In this document: positions 44,101-52,624 of the stretch, in pieces
Position numbering within the stretch: position 1 is the first letter of the stretch
How the letters are laid out: every line of letters begins with the position of its first letter
Source of the DNA: DATBAX01 sp963723765
Lineage (GTDB): Bacteria > Acidobacteriota > Terriglobia > Terriglobales > Acidobacteriaceae
NCBI GenBank assembly: GCA_963723765.1
Contig: CAVRSD010000003.1
Span: 1,159,897-1,223,896, forward strand
Reading direction: 5' to 3'
DNA length: 64,000 nt
Position numbers and translations under genes: made by a program
The notes under the pieces: generated by a model
Database searches by the model: none
What the model was told of the DNA's origin: nothing
What the model saw: only the letters and a program-made list of their open reading frames with translations

Positions 44101-45016
44101 TGGGACCGTTATAGGTGATCTGCAGGGTGGGTTGGGGAGCGTGAACGCCGTCAAGACCAAACAAACTCCAGAAATCAGGTGCATCCTGCGGATTGATATC
44201 GGTTCGGCCCACAATGGCAATCGTCTGCCCTGTGCCATTCGTACCTGAGTTCCACAGCGGCAAGACATCATAGATGGTTGCAAAATCATACGGTCCCACA
44301 CCATAGCAACCCTGAAATACTTCGCATCCCGTAAAGTTCGGATTCGCTGGAGTCAAGCGCTTCGTCAGCTTGGAATAGGTGCCGGCGTAAACGTTCTGTG
44401 CCTTCTTCTCAAAATTGTTCAGCGAATCGACTCCCACCACCGCCGGCGTCAGCGCCGCGGGAATCGAGGGATCGCTCGCATTTGCCCAGTGCGTTTCCCC
44501 GTTCATTACATATTTATGAATTGAGGTATGCAGCGCCGCCTGCACCTGTCCTGCCGTACCGGAGAATTCTATGATTGTCCGGCCATTGCTTACCTGACCG
44601 ATTTGAAATCCGTAAGATTGCAGCCAGTTGGTAATGGTCTGGATGTCCTTGTCCGCGGGACCGAACTGCTTGCCGAACTGTTCCGGCGTGAGCCACTGGT
44701 GATAATTCGGCGACGACTTGTCCTGCTGGTCGTCGAGCAGCTTGCGCAGAGTGGCTTCCTGCGCGGAGCTCCGCCTCAGCACCAGCAGCATGCGCTCCAT
44801 CGGCAGGCTGGCCGGAGCGGCGCCCTGATCATATTGCGACTTGGCCAGAGGATGTGTGTTGCCTTTGAGCACAGTCAACTTGGTCAAGTCCAATGGCTGG
44901 ACAATGAGCGGCTGAACCGCACCTCCTTGCGCGAGGGACAAAGCTGGAATGAGGAAGGTTGATAGAAGTACAAACCTGAAAAGACGAGAGACACTCACAC
45001 CACGACTAATACTCAT
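41138..45016 (-). CDS. S53 family peptidase (pro-kumamolisin) with Ig-like repeats
   Basis: 1292 residues from ATG 45016 (CAGGAG 5 nt upstream; the open frame reaches 45061). Signal peptide to ~residue 30; pro-kumamolisin activation domain ~45-190 (LLDDQQDKSSPNYHQWLTPEQ); S53 catalytic domain ~215-660 with Glu/Asp in EPEADIDTQW, Asp in FVSSGDNGA and nucleophile Ser in GYGGTSVATPAFAG. Then at least four Ig-like repeats (~690-1180, each with GTYNVVAHYAGNGTYGGS-like ends), two helices near 1210-1255 with ILPACGGGSGG, and a terminal beta segment. S53 enzymes are acid serine-carboxyl proteases, exported; this suits acidic soil. Confidence 0.92.
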   Translation of the reverse strand: MSISRGVSVSRLFRFVLLSTFLIPALSLAQGGAVQPLIVQPLDLTKLTVLKGNTHPLAKSQYDQGAAPASLPMERMLLVLRRSSAQEATLRKLLDDQQDKSSPNYHQWLTPEQFGKQFGPADKDIQTITNWLQSYGFQIGQVSNGRTIIEFSGTAGQVQAALHTSIHKYVMNGETHWANASDPSIPAALTPAVVGVDSLNNFEKKAQNVYAGTYSKLTKRLTPANPNFTGCEVFQGCYGVGPYDFATIYDVLPLWNSGTNGTGQTIAIVGRTDINPQDAPDFWSLFGLDGVHAPQPTLQITYNGPNPGINGDEPEADIDTQWSGAVAPGAIINFVTSATTLTTDGIDLSAIYIVDNNLAPVMSESYGECELGLGTAGNQFYSLLWEQAAAQGISAFVSSGDNGAASCDNPGGPAQYGLNVNGLGSTPFNASVGGTDFNEFNQWSNYWNPTDDPITQESAKGYIPETTWDNSCTNPLLATLTGGSTHAEANCNNPNFAGFLDSTGGSGGKSNCVENSQELGSCTAGYAKPSWQSGAGVPNDSLRDMPDVSMFASNGFVGSIYVICQSDAAPCSLSELQGYGGTSVATPAFAGIMSLVNQKMGEPQGVPGFVLYKLAANKPLSFHDTPAGSTIAMPCLAGSQDCTVATTGHQYGVLSGYSTAAGYDLATGLGSVDANNLVTNWDTVTFTATTTNLTLNSGTPVNITHGQSVNVNIGVSPTAATGDASLLVSTGSGTSTGQAIDGYTLTTGAVSGTTNLLPGGTYNVVAHYAGNGTYGGSYSSPVSVTVAKENSTVYMPGVLLAGSGGTATTVTYGSQYWVRVDMQNSQAAFCNPLPFGEVACPSGTVTLTADSVPIGPGTYSLNSAGSLETVNVTEIELTGGTHTLSAQYSGDNSYKASSTSVVITVNKYTTSMAAPGVSGSFAGQPVTLTATVNDGNVVFYSAAPTGQVKFYSNGTLIPGTVVYNTNSGFLNASLTATIANPGTYAITSAYNGDVNYTAATSTATSLILTYPAPTMSLTPATQTVSAGSAATLTALVDTGNTATQATGTVSFISQLTGVAIPGTPTYTQITDGSGNLEMKAVFSYTPTASDSVSASYSGDTNYPAATSGGVPVIVSGSDFTLSVSPSSLSVQPSQGGSLSVPVGFQSTTAAVTFSATPCAGLPAESTCSVSPISITSATTAVLSVTTTGPHQVGANRFPGLKTRGIWATSFAMTFAGIFLIGGSKKRRHWVSLLSLVVFAFLLILPACGGGSGGGGGGGGHTDPGTPAGTYTITVTAASGSITHTATFSLVVQ

Positions 45017-45268
45017 AGCACTCCTGCTGTTTCTGAGAAACCAAGTTACGAGCAATCGCACCGGGGAATGTCACTTCTGCCTGGGGGAGACAGCGGGGAT
45101 CGGTCAGTTCGAGACCCCCGAGCTTCGCATATTGCCGTTTTACCGTGCGCCCGTCAAGCTCATTGTGAGGTACCCCAAACTTCCAGAGACAACCCACCTT
45201 TCGATCCATAGACTTGACCAAGACTAGGCACACCAATAGAGTCCAAACACTGGCAATCGATCATAAGT

Positions 45269-45769
45269 ATGCGGTTCTTCAGAACATTCACTCGTGCCCG
45301 TTTCGAGCTGGCGATTGCCACTGGGATCGCCGGAATCGTGTCGCTGTATGCCGCCCGGTTTCTACAATTGCCTCAGGCCTATTGGGCGGCCATCAGCTCG
45401 CTGATAGTGCTGCAATCCAATGTCGCTGCAACCCTCAGCGCCGCACGTAACCGTCTGATAGGGACGGCCATTGGGGCCTTGATTGGCGCGCTTTTCGTTC
45501 GTTATGTGGGAACTCATCCCTTGTGGATGGGATTGGCGGTGGTTCTCACCGTACTGCTCTGCCAGGCCCTGAATCTGGAGGATAGCTATCGCTTGGCTTG
45601 TGTGACGGTCGCGATCGTCATGCTCATCAGTTCCACGAATTCCGCCTGGGTCACGGCTGGCTACCGTTTCCTAGAAGTCGCGTTGGGGATTGTCATCGCT
45701 GTGGTCATTGCTGGAATACTAGAGCACAAAGGAAAGCTCGGCCGTCGATCTAGGATTGCGAAGTCGTAG
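45269..45769 (+). CDS. FUSC-family (fusaric acid resistance-like) membrane protein
   Basis: 166 residues with five to six hydrophobic helices. LAIATGIAGIVSLYAARFLQLPQAYWAAISSLIVLQSN, AARNRLIGTAIGALIGALFVRYVG and YRFLEVALGIVIAVVIAGIL follow the FUSC/DUF939 half-unit found in aromatic-acid exporters. The usual cytoplasmic domain is missing, so this is a short form. No clear ribosome site stands before ATG 45269. The 3' end overlaps the convergent small membrane gene by 20 bp. The 250 bp upstream, to the protease start, hold nothing else that I can identify. Confidence 0.75.
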   Translation: MRFFRTFTRARFELAIATGIAGIVSLYAARFLQLPQAYWAAISSLIVLQSNVAATLSAARNRLIGTAIGALIGALFVRYVGTHPLWMGLAVVLTVLLCQALNLEDSYRLACVTVAIVMLISSTNSAWVTAGYRFLEVALGIVIAVVIAGILEHKGKLGRRSRIAKS

Positions 45770-45959
45770 CGGTTTTTGCTCTTTTCTTCTGCTTGGAATT
45801 CATCCTGATTCCGAGAAAAGAAATAGGAAGGCCACCAGCAACAGCCAGGCCCATGCTGGCAAATGGTCCCCATCCCAGGGTCACGGTTCGCATAAGCACA
45901 ACTCCAGCCCAGGCGATGGCCATCAATTGAAACCCGTAAAAGAGGATTTGTCTTTTCAA
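45750..45959 (-). CDS. Small two-helix membrane protein, unknown
   Basis: 69 residues from ATG 45959: ILFYGFQLMAIAWAGVVLMRTV and GPFASMGLAVAGGLPISFLGI form two membrane helices; the tail NSKQKKRAKTATTSQS is basic and would lie in the cytoplasm. No family recognised. It is convergent with the FUSC gene and overlaps its end. Confidence 0.5.
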   Translation of the reverse strand: MKRQILFYGFQLMAIAWAGVVLMRTVTLGWGPFASMGLAVAGGLPISFLGIRMNSKQKKRAKTATTSQS

Positions 45960-46197
45960 AGTTCAGGGGCCGGATGCTTCGCCGAGTTGGCGATTTAGAA
46001 TTCTGAACGAATCTTGCTGGCGTTGTACCTGCTCATCTTAACTGGAGTTTCGGGAGACTTCCATTTCAACCTGCGGCAATTTGTTGACTACCGCGGATCG
46101 GTCGCACTGCTTCTATTTCTCCGCGACACTCGTCTATACTGTCGGCGCGAATGCGTGGGGCGGACTTACCTTTTATTCACCTTACGGAGTGATTTCT

Positions 46198-47430
46198 ATG
46201 CCAGACCAGAAATACCCGTTTTTCCCCGACAATGTTCAGTTTTGGTATGAGACTAAACGCGCCTTCGGTGCCAGCAGCTACGGCGCCAGCGAGTTTGGCG
46301 AAGTCATGGCAACCGTCGATCGCATCACCTCCGGCGACAATGACAGCTGGTACAACGAGTGGAATGCCACCGCCGAGCGCGTCTTCGCCGAGGCCCAGGG
46401 TCAGCTAGCCGCCGGCCATCGCATCAGCGCCCGTGATAGCTACCTCCGTGCCACTACTTACTTCCGCACCTCTGAATTCTTCCTCCACGGCAGTCCCGAA
46501 GATCCACGCATCTATAGCGCCTACAAAAAATCCATCCAGGCCTACAAAGCCTGCTGCGCTCTTTACGATCCGCCCATCCTGCCCGTAGAGATTCCTTACG
46601 AGGACACTACGCTTCCCGGCTACCTCCATCGGGTGGACGAATCAGACACCAAGCGCCCACTCTTCATCATGCACTCCGGCTTTGATGGCTCCGCCGAAGA
46701 GCTCCACGGCGAAGGCGCGCGCGCCGGTATTGAGCGCGGCTATAACGTCCTTACCTTCGACGGCCCTGGCCAGTACGGCCCCATCCATCGCCAACGCCTA
46801 CCCTTCCGCCCCGACTGGGAGAAGGTCGTGACCCCCGTAGTCAGCTTCGCGCTCACCCTGCCTGGTGTCGATCCTGAAAGGATCGCGCTCATGGGCGTCA
46901 GCCTCGGCGGCTATCTTGCACCTCGCGCCGCAGCGTTTGAAAAGCGGATCTCCGCCCTCGTCGCCAACGATGGCGTCTACGACTATGGTGTCTCCAACCT
47001 TGGCCCTGTTCCAACAGGGGCAAGAGCTGTTGTCGAGGCCGCGGCCAGAGCAAAAGAATCTCCCGAGTTCGACCGCAATCTGGAAGGGGTGATGAAAACC
47101 TCGCCAACCGCCGCGTGGGCCCTTACCCATGGCATGTTCGTTACGGGAACATCCACGCCGCGGGCCTACATCGCAGCCACATTTGCTTACAATCTTCGCG
47201 ATGGCATTGCTGAAAAGATCTCCTGTCCCACCCTGGTACTCGACGCCGAGGAAGATATGTTCTTCAAGGGCCAGCCAGAGGAGCTTTACAACCACCTCAC
47301 CGGTGCTAAAACGCTGATGCGTTTTAGCACTGCTGAAGGCGCTGGCGCTCATTGCCAGGTAGGTGCCCATCGCCTTGCGTTCGGACGAATCTATGACTGG
47401 CTTGATGACACGTTTGGACACATCGCATGA
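46198..47430 (+). CDS. Alpha/beta hydrolase (FrsA/dihydropseudooxynicotine-hydrolase-like)
   Basis: 410 residues from ATG 46198, with GGAG 8 nt before it (the frame opens at 46081). Residues ~1-130 are a helical cap (WNATAERVFAEAQGQLAAGHRISARDSYLRA); then the hydrolase fold: PLFIMHSGFDGSAEELH (oxyanion), VLTFDGPGQYGPIHR, and nucleophile elbow MGVSLGGYLAPRAA. VLDAEEDMFFKGQPEELY likely gives the acid and GAGAHCQVGAHRL the histidine. The cap layout is that of C-C hydrolases such as dihydropseudooxynicotine hydrolase; the substrate here is unknown. Confidence 0.88.
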   Translation: MPDQKYPFFPDNVQFWYETKRAFGASSYGASEFGEVMATVDRITSGDNDSWYNEWNATAERVFAEAQGQLAAGHRISARDSYLRATTYFRTSEFFLHGSPEDPRIYSAYKKSIQAYKACCALYDPPILPVEIPYEDTTLPGYLHRVDESDTKRPLFIMHSGFDGSAEELHGEGARAGIERGYNVLTFDGPGQYGPIHRQRLPFRPDWEKVVTPVVSFALTLPGVDPERIALMGVSLGGYLAPRAAAFEKRISALVANDGVYDYGVSNLGPVPTGARAVVEAAARAKESPEFDRNLEGVMKTSPTAAWALTHGMFVTGTSTPRAYIAATFAYNLRDGIAEKISCPTLVLDAEEDMFFKGQPEELYNHLTGAKTLMRFSTAEGAGAHCQVGAHRLAFGRIYDWLDDTFGHIA

Positions 47431-47578
47431 TGGAGCGTCGGTCGGAGCTCTCGCTCCTCTACAGTAACGAGAAATGGGATGAGCCGCCGGAGTCGTCATC
47501 TGGCCACCAAGTGGCAATAGGCACACGGAAGGCCACGGCATCCCTGCCGTTAACTAACGCGCCTTCCTTGGGATAGGA

Positions 47579-47655
47579 TGGTGGCCCCGGGGTGATTCGA
47601 ACACCCGACCTCCGGTTTAGGAAACCGCTGCTCTATCCAGCTGAGCTACGGGGCC
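47579..47655 (-). tRNA. tRNA-Arg (CCU)
   Basis: 77 nt on the minus strand: acceptor GGCCCCG/CGGGGCC, D-arm GCTCAGCTGGATAGAGC, anticodon loop TTCCTAA (CCT) on a CGGT/ACCG stem whose outer pair is G-G, T-loop GTTCGAATC, discriminator A, encoded CCA. Confidence 0.95.
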
Positions 47656-47712
47656 TTAATTTCCAGCTTTCGTTGTTCATTCAGTTTACAACGGAGGTCT
47701 TCAGGCTTTCCT

Positions 47713-48486
47713 ATGCACAATAACTCTTTTGCGTCCTATCCGAGTCTGCGTGACCGGATCGTTCTCGTCACCGGCGGCGGATCCGGTATCGGCGCCGCTA
47801 TTGTCGAGCAATTCGCTTTGCAAGGCGCCCAGGTCGCGTTCATCGATCTGGCAGTTGATTGCTCAACCGAACTGGTTGCAAATCTGTCCCCACGATGCCC
47901 GCATGCGCCTTTATTTGTCGACTGTGATTTGACCGATATCCCAGCATTGCAGGCAGCCGTGGCAAAGATCACTTCGCTGCTAGGCGCTCCGCGCGTCCTG
48001 GTGAATAATGCCGGCAGTGATGATCGCCACCAATTTGAAGACATCACTCCCGAATATTGGGACCAGCGGATGAATGTGAACCTACGTCACCAGTTTTTCG
48101 CTGCGCAGGCAGTGGCTCCAGGGATGAAGGCCGCTGGTGGCGGATCGATTATTAACATGAGTTCGATTGCCTGGATGATTCCCTCTCCCGAGCTATCGGT
48201 GTATATCACTGCCAAGTCCGCCATCATCGGCATGACGCGGTCCCTCGCCCACCATCTCGGCAGCGGCAACATTCGGGTGAACTGCGTGCTCCCCGGCTTG
48301 ATCGTCACCGAACGCCAGCGCCGCCTCTGGATGTCCCCGGAATATGAAGCTGAAGTTCTCGGTCGTCAGTCCCTGAAACGGCTCCTGATTCCCGAGGACG
48401 TCGCCCGCCTGCTGCTCTTCCTCGCCGCTGACGACAGCTCCGCCATCACTAATCAAAACCACATCATCGACGGCGGCTGGATCTGA
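47713..48486 (+). CDS. SDR-family oxidoreductase
   Basis: 257 residues. VLVTGGGSGIGAAIVEQFALQGAQVAFID is the NAD(P) site, with Asp after the second strand favouring NAD; VLVNNAGSDD, the catalytic Ser in IINMSSIAW, and YITAKSA (Tyr-x-x-x-Lys) are all in place. The C-terminal PEDVARLLLFLAADDSSAITNQNHIIDGGWI is the typical ending. This is the classical short-chain dehydrogenase type, acting on a sugar, sugar acid or similar alcohol; substrate not predictable. ATG 47713 has no strong ribosome site. Confidence 0.93.
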   Translation: MHNNSFASYPSLRDRIVLVTGGGSGIGAAIVEQFALQGAQVAFIDLAVDCSTELVANLSPRCPHAPLFVDCDLTDIPALQAAVAKITSLLGAPRVLVNNAGSDDRHQFEDITPEYWDQRMNVNLRHQFFAAQAVAPGMKAAGGGSIINMSSIAWMIPSPELSVYITAKSAIIGMTRSLAHHLGSGNIRVNCVLPGLIVTERQRRLWMSPEYEAEVLGRQSLKRLLIPEDVARLLLFLAADDSSAITNQNHIIDGGWI

Positions 48487-48503
48487 ATTAAGTTGATCAT
48501 TCT

Positions 48504-48545
48504 GGAGGGTGCCCCCGTCCAAGCTCCGCTGGGGCGGGGATTCTC
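48504..48545. repeat. Short GGGTGCCCC...GGGCGGGGA repeat
   Basis: GGAGGGTGCCCCCGTCCAAG...TGGGGCGGGGATTCTC fills the gap between two convergent genes and resembles the block at 19096-19136. Confidence 0.45.
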
Positions 48546-48548
48546 TTG

Positions 48549-50690
48549 CTACTGAATCACCACTGCGGGCTGGATGCCGGTGTTCCAAATATCCACTGGC
48601 GGCGTGATGCTGTCGGACAGCGCGCCTCCAGTGCTGGCGCCGGCAGACTTATTAATAGCGAAGCTGATCACGGCGGTTGCGGCCGCAATCTTGGCGCAGG
48701 TTGCGGTGCAATTGGTGGTGAATCCCAAGTAGTATCGACCGGCCGGCAAGGTGGTCGAGCCTTGCGCCCAGGAAAGAGTCTTGAATCCTTTGACCGCCGA
48801 GAAAGTCGCCGCCGCGGTGGGGCCGATATCCACTACCAGATTGCCTGTGTTGTCGAACAAACCAAGGTCGTAAATGCTGGCCTTGGTGTCAACGGTCATA
48901 ATGTCGTAGGTGATTTCTGTCGAGGTCACATCGTAGGGCAGAAGAATTCCCCAGAGCGTATTTAAATTTACGCCAGGTCCAATCGTGCTCCCGGTACGTC
49001 CCGACGCAGTAATAAACAAGGGCAGCGTAGTAGCGCCGCCTCCACCGCCGGTGGAAGCAATGGTAATCTTTCCCGCAGCGTTGGTGATCGTGACGTTCGC
49101 GCCGGCGGTGAGCGTGCCCAGTACTGGTGTTTTCCCAGTAGAACCGATGAGGATTTGTCCATTCTTCGGCACGACAGTCGAAGTCAGAGTAGCGGCGCCC
49201 GAGAAGTAGGCAATCCCATTGACTGTGCCCGAGCCAAGGATTCCAGTGCCCGGTGTGCCGCAAGCCCAGGTCGTGCCACTCCAGACCAGCACCTGGCCGG
49301 TGCTGCAAGTTTGCAACAGACTCAAACTCACATTTCCGGTTGTGCCACCACCCGTCAGGCCCGAGCCTGCCGTCACGCCTGTAATGGTGCCAACTGCAGT
49401 ACTGGTAAGTGTAACGGTGCCACCCAGGGCCACGGTTCCTCCACCGGACAGCCCGGTGCCAGCTTTCACAGTCACCGAGGGGTTCGCCAGCATGGCATTC
49501 GTCACCCCGGCGGAAGGAATACTGATGGTCCCACTCGTGGTGATTGGGCCGCCGGTGAGGCCTGCACCGGTGGCCACACTGGTGACAGTCGCCGAACCAG
49601 GAAATGTTTGTCCGGGTGCGAACGAAAGAACTCCGCTGCTGTTAATCGACAAGCCGGTTTCACTAACCTGCCCAGGGACGCCGAAGATCAAATTCAAGCT
49701 GGCGCCTGCGGTCGCCTTATTGTTCTGGACCGGCTCCGCCTGCCAGCGATAGAGATAAGTGGCGGCGCCGAAGCTGGGAACGAAAACTGACGCCTCGGTG
49801 TCCACCGGATTCGAGTTGAATCCCTGCGTAGTCGTGGCGGTACCGAGAGGTGGAATTTCCTCGCCTGCCTCCGGTGTAAATAATCCGCGGATGAAAGCCG
49901 TGCCGGTCACATCAAGAGCACCTGCGGGAGCCTTGTTGCCAATGCCCACCTTGCCGGCATTCTCAAAAATGGCGGAATTTTCCAGATTGCAAGCGGTCGT
50001 AAACTTGGCAACTTGATTGGCTGTGGCTGTGCCGTCACTGGTGATGGCGGTGCAGGCTGCCTGCGGCGTGGGACCTAACCCACCCGCGTTCAGCCCGGCC
50101 CCTACTGGTAGGCTGCTCTGGCTTCCGGACGTTAGCGCAACCACTGGTGATTGGCTTCCCGCCAGCGCAAAGGCGGAAGCCGGCAGTCCACCCAGCGTGT
50201 CCGCATCCGCAGCCTTCAGCGCATAAGCCACGCTCAACAAAAGAATGCGAGGCTGTTCAGTTTGCCCTTCGGGCTGGACGCCCAACCAATGGGCCCCTTC
50301 TGAACCAAATATGTCCACAGGAAGGCCTTCTTCTTTGGTCGCTCCCAGCAATGCACTGTAGTGCCCGGCGAAATCCAGACGGATGTTCTGTGTTTCCTGC
50401 CAGAGCGGATCCGTGGAGTTTTGCTCCTTATATAAAGCAAAGCTCACACTGATGACCCCATTCGAGGATTTACCAGCGCTCTCCGCCAAGGTTCCCGTCA
50501 CCCGGATCAAGCGGGGCACAATCGCTGCCGATGCCGCTGGGGCTGATTCCTGAGCATTGGCCACTGGTGATGCATCCTCGGCCTGGGCAAGCAAGAGCTG
50601 GCTGCTCAGCAGGGAGATCCCGACCAGGAATAAGCAAACGAGCGTGGACTTTGCGACACACTTCGCCGATTGAGATCTCAAGGGAATCAT
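48549..50690 (-). CDS. Large exported fibre/tail-like protein of unknown function
   Basis: 713 residues. Signal peptide in 1-36 (STLVCLFLVGISLLSSQLLLAQ). Residues ~58-170 form a beta domain with RVTGTLAESAGKSSNGVISVSFALYKEQ and a conserved-looking ILLLSVAYALKAADADTLGGLPASAFAL. Later come KVGIGNKAPAGALDVTGTAFIRG, typical of phage tail-fibre or tail-spike-like repeats, and many Gly/Thr-rich strands (GLTGGPITTSGTISIPSAGVTNAML, GAGLSGGGTV-like). Similar proteins are common in Acidobacteriota, function unknown; a surface-exposed fibre is inferred. No chaperone S74-type domain is obvious at its end. Confidence 0.7.
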   Translation of the reverse strand: MIPLRSQSAKCVAKSTLVCLFLVGISLLSSQLLLAQAEDASPVANAQESAPAASAAIVPRLIRVTGTLAESAGKSSNGVISVSFALYKEQNSTDPLWQETQNIRLDFAGHYSALLGATKEEGLPVDIFGSEGAHWLGVQPEGQTEQPRILLLSVAYALKAADADTLGGLPASAFALAGSQSPVVALTSGSQSSLPVGAGLNAGGLGPTPQAACTAITSDGTATANQVAKFTTACNLENSAIFENAGKVGIGNKAPAGALDVTGTAFIRGLFTPEAGEEIPPLGTATTTQGFNSNPVDTEASVFVPSFGAATYLYRWQAEPVQNNKATAGASLNLIFGVPGQVSETGLSINSSGVLSFAPGQTFPGSATVTSVATGAGLTGGPITTSGTISIPSAGVTNAMLANPSVTVKAGTGLSGGGTVALGGTVTLTSTAVGTITGVTAGSGLTGGGTTGNVSLSLLQTCSTGQVLVWSGTTWACGTPGTGILGSGTVNGIAYFSGAATLTSTVVPKNGQILIGSTGKTPVLGTLTAGANVTITNAAGKITIASTGGGGGATTLPLFITASGRTGSTIGPGVNLNTLWGILLPYDVTSTEITYDIMTVDTKASIYDLGLFDNTGNLVVDIGPTAAATFSAVKGFKTLSWAQGSTTLPAGRYYLGFTTNCTATCAKIAAATAVISFAINKSAGASTGGALSDSITPPVDIWNTGIQPAVVIQ

Positions 50691-50804
50691 CCACCTCAGG
50701 GGGCTGAGGAATCTGGAACGGAGGGGGGTCGAGTCCAGTCGGTGCCCCTCAGGAAACTAACCTTTAATTACCACGGCGAGTAGTCTCCAGGTGGTCTAGC
50801 CGCT

Positions 50805-50826
50805 GGGATTAACCTATTTGGGTCAT
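50805..50826. promoter_or_regulatory. Candidate operator upstream of the fibre-like gene
   Basis: GATTAACCTATTTGGGTCAT is an imperfect copy of the TAACCC...GGGTTA inverted repeat seen elsewhere in the 50-60 kb cluster; a second half-site CTAACC lies near 50757. Confidence 0.4.
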
Positions 50827-50848
50827 ATATGGAAATGGCCAAATACAA

Positions 50849-50876
50849 CCACGGCGAGCCAATATCCCCGCCGTGG
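50849..50876 (-). terminator. Hairpin after the OB-fold-like gene
   Basis: CCACGGCG and CGCCGTGG pair around a 12-nt loop at the 3' side of the gene at 50906-51307. Confidence 0.5.
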
Positions 50877-50905
50877 CTGTTTGGACAATCCCTTATGAGG
50901 AATAT

Positions 50906-51307
50906 CTATTTCTTGTCGTCGGCCTGAATCTTGATCTGGGCAGGATCCAGAACCAGGATAAACGGCACCTTTGCGATCTGCATTTCACCCGTTACGCAAA
51001 CCCGCTTTCCCTTGTAGGTTGCAGCCACCTCGAGAGGTTTGTGCGGGTCTGTGGGAAATGTCGCAAAGTAAAATACCGGGCTCGGTTCAGGTTGGTCGAT
51101 ATCGACCGCCACCGGTTTGCCTTTGTTCCCAATCGCATAAAGTGGGATTTTCGTGTCTACGGCCATACCGCACACCATGACGGTTTCGCCGACATGATCT
51201 TTTGCTTCTGCGGCAGTGATCTTCTTAGGAGCTTTCGCTTGGCTGAAAGCCAGGGGCAAAAATATAGCTGCAAACATCATCAGAACAATTGTTTTCATTG
51301 ATTTCAT
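50906..51307 (-). CDS. Small exported protein, possible OB-fold
   Basis: 133 residues with a signal peptide (TIVLMMFAAIFLPLAFSQA). The mature part AAEAKDHVGETVMVCGMAVDTK, then ...PVAVDIDQPEP, KGKRVCVTGEMQI and FILVLDPAQIKIQADD has the strand spacing of small bacterial OB-fold proteins (tRNA-anti-like/BOF type). The two cysteines (CGM and RVCV) might pair. No function can be assigned. ATG 51307 or 51298 are both possible starts. Confidence 0.6.
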   Translation of the reverse strand: MKSMKTIVLMMFAAIFLPLAFSQAKAPKKITAAEAKDHVGETVMVCGMAVDTKIPLYAIGNKGKPVAVDIDQPEPSPVFYFATFPTDPHKPLEVAATYKGKRVCVTGEMQIAKVPFILVLDPAQIKIQADDKK

Positions 51308-51480
51308 CTCGTGGAGTCAGAAATTCGACTGGAGAATGGGGGACAACGCCAGCCGGTCTTCACAAAAGAAATGTTTTGCGGGGGATGCAAACCATTCTCT
51401 AAATGCACCGCCATAGTAGTCTTCGCGGCTTGCGCCCGTCAATTCGTTACAAGCTCGTCGAAGACTGCTTCTCTTAGGTA

Positions 51481-51522
51481 GAAAATAGGGGGAGGTGGGG
51501 GAGGGACACCAAACCTATTTTC
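51481..51522 (-). terminator. Terminator-like hairpin after the DsbA-like gene
   Basis: GAAAATAGG and CCTATTTTC pair perfectly around a 24-nt purine-rich loop, right after the 3' end of the minus-strand gene at 51531. Confidence 0.5.
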
Positions 51523-51530
51523 GTTCCTAG

Positions 51531-52589
51531 TTATTGCTTATTGCTATTACCATTCACGGCTGCGGATGCCGCAACAGACTGTTTGCCTGTCGATGGCATT
51601 CCGAGTTCAGACTCGACCGTCTCACGCAGCTTGGGATAAGCGATTGCGCCGCTCATGAAGTGGCCATTCGCAAAAAAGCTGGGTGTGCCGGACAATCCGA
51701 GCCGCTTTGCCTGTTCCAGGTCCTTTTTCACGGCAGCGGTTTGTTCGCCAGAATCCAGGCATTGATCGAAGCGGGCGCCATCGAGTTTGAGGGTGCGGGC
51801 TTCTTCTTTCAGATCGGCCACCTGGAGCCTTTTGGTCTCGAATAATGCATCGTGGAACTCCCAGAACTTACCCTGTACACCAGCGCACCGGGCGGCCTCC
51901 GCGGCCTTTTGAGAGTCAGCATGCATCGGAAGGGGGAAATCTTTGTAGACGATGGCTACTTTATCGCCGAATTGATCGCGCAGACGGTGAAGCTCCACGT
52001 GAACCTTCTGGCAATAAGGACATTCGTAGTCTCCAAACTCGATGAGCTGGACCGGAGCATCCTTTGGACCCAGACGGTAGGCGTTGGCGATGTCGACCTG
52101 CGCACTGGGCTGGCCGAGCTCCACTACCACACCAAACTGGTCGCGAAGACTGGTGACATAATCAGCCTTGGCTTTGTTGAAACGCATATCATGCACGGAA
52201 TCAAGAATTTTTGCCCGTACCGTTTCGTAGGGCTCTTCACTGCTCAGGCCTTCATAATAAAACTTGAGCTGATCTTCCGTCGGGTCTTTAAGAGCAACCG
52301 TGACATGGCGCTTAATGAGTTCATCGACTGTGACTTTCTCACGAGCAGCCTGCATTTCCAATACCTGCTGATCGATGAGCAAATCCAAAGCGTCACGCTC
52401 GGCAAGATAAAATTTATAGCGGGCCTGCAGAAGCTTGCCGGCTTCCTTTTCCTGAAGATCGCCTGCGGTTAATTTTTGGTTGCCAACCTCGGCCACTACA
52501 TCTGCCTTTTCCTGAGCAATAGCCTGGCTGGAAATCATACTTAGCGCTAATCCAAGTCCCAGCGCCATGACAAAACGCGATTTTGACAT
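51531..52589 (-). CDS. SurA-N-like / DsbA-like thiol oxidoreductase, exported
   Basis: 352 residues from ATG 52589 (GGGGGAG 8 nt upstream). Signal peptide ends ISSQAIAQ. Residues ~30-160 resemble the helical N-domain of SurA-type chaperones (DVVAEVGNQKLTAGDLQ, LLIDQQVLEMQAAREKVTVDEL). Residues ~170-335 are a DsbA/thioredoxin_4 domain: VQLIEFGDYECPYCQKVHVEL with the active CPYC, VYKDFPLPMHADSQKAAEAARC, and the cis-Pro turn in GLSGTPSFFANG. It probably oxidises or isomerises disulfides in exported proteins. The cysteine-rich gene upstream is an obvious possible client (inference). Confidence 0.88.
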   Translation of the reverse strand: MSKSRFVMALGLGLALSMISSQAIAQEKADVVAEVGNQKLTAGDLQEKEAGKLLQARYKFYLAERDALDLLIDQQVLEMQAAREKVTVDELIKRHVTVALKDPTEDQLKFYYEGLSSEEPYETVRAKILDSVHDMRFNKAKADYVTSLRDQFGVVVELGQPSAQVDIANAYRLGPKDAPVQLIEFGDYECPYCQKVHVELHRLRDQFGDKVAIVYKDFPLPMHADSQKAAEAARCAGVQGKFWEFHDALFETKRLQVADLKEEARTLKLDGARFDQCLDSGEQTAAVKKDLEQAKRLGLSGTPSFFANGHFMSGAIAYPKLRETVESELGMPSTGKQSVAASAAVNGNSNKQ

Positions 52590-52624
52590 TGCGAACACTC
52601 CCCCGTTTTATTATCGAACTTACG

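Noticed and set aside
45017..45268. Possible riboswitch in the gap upstream of the protease and FUSC genes
   Set aside because: G/C-rich stretches are present but I could not match any known conserved riboswitch core.
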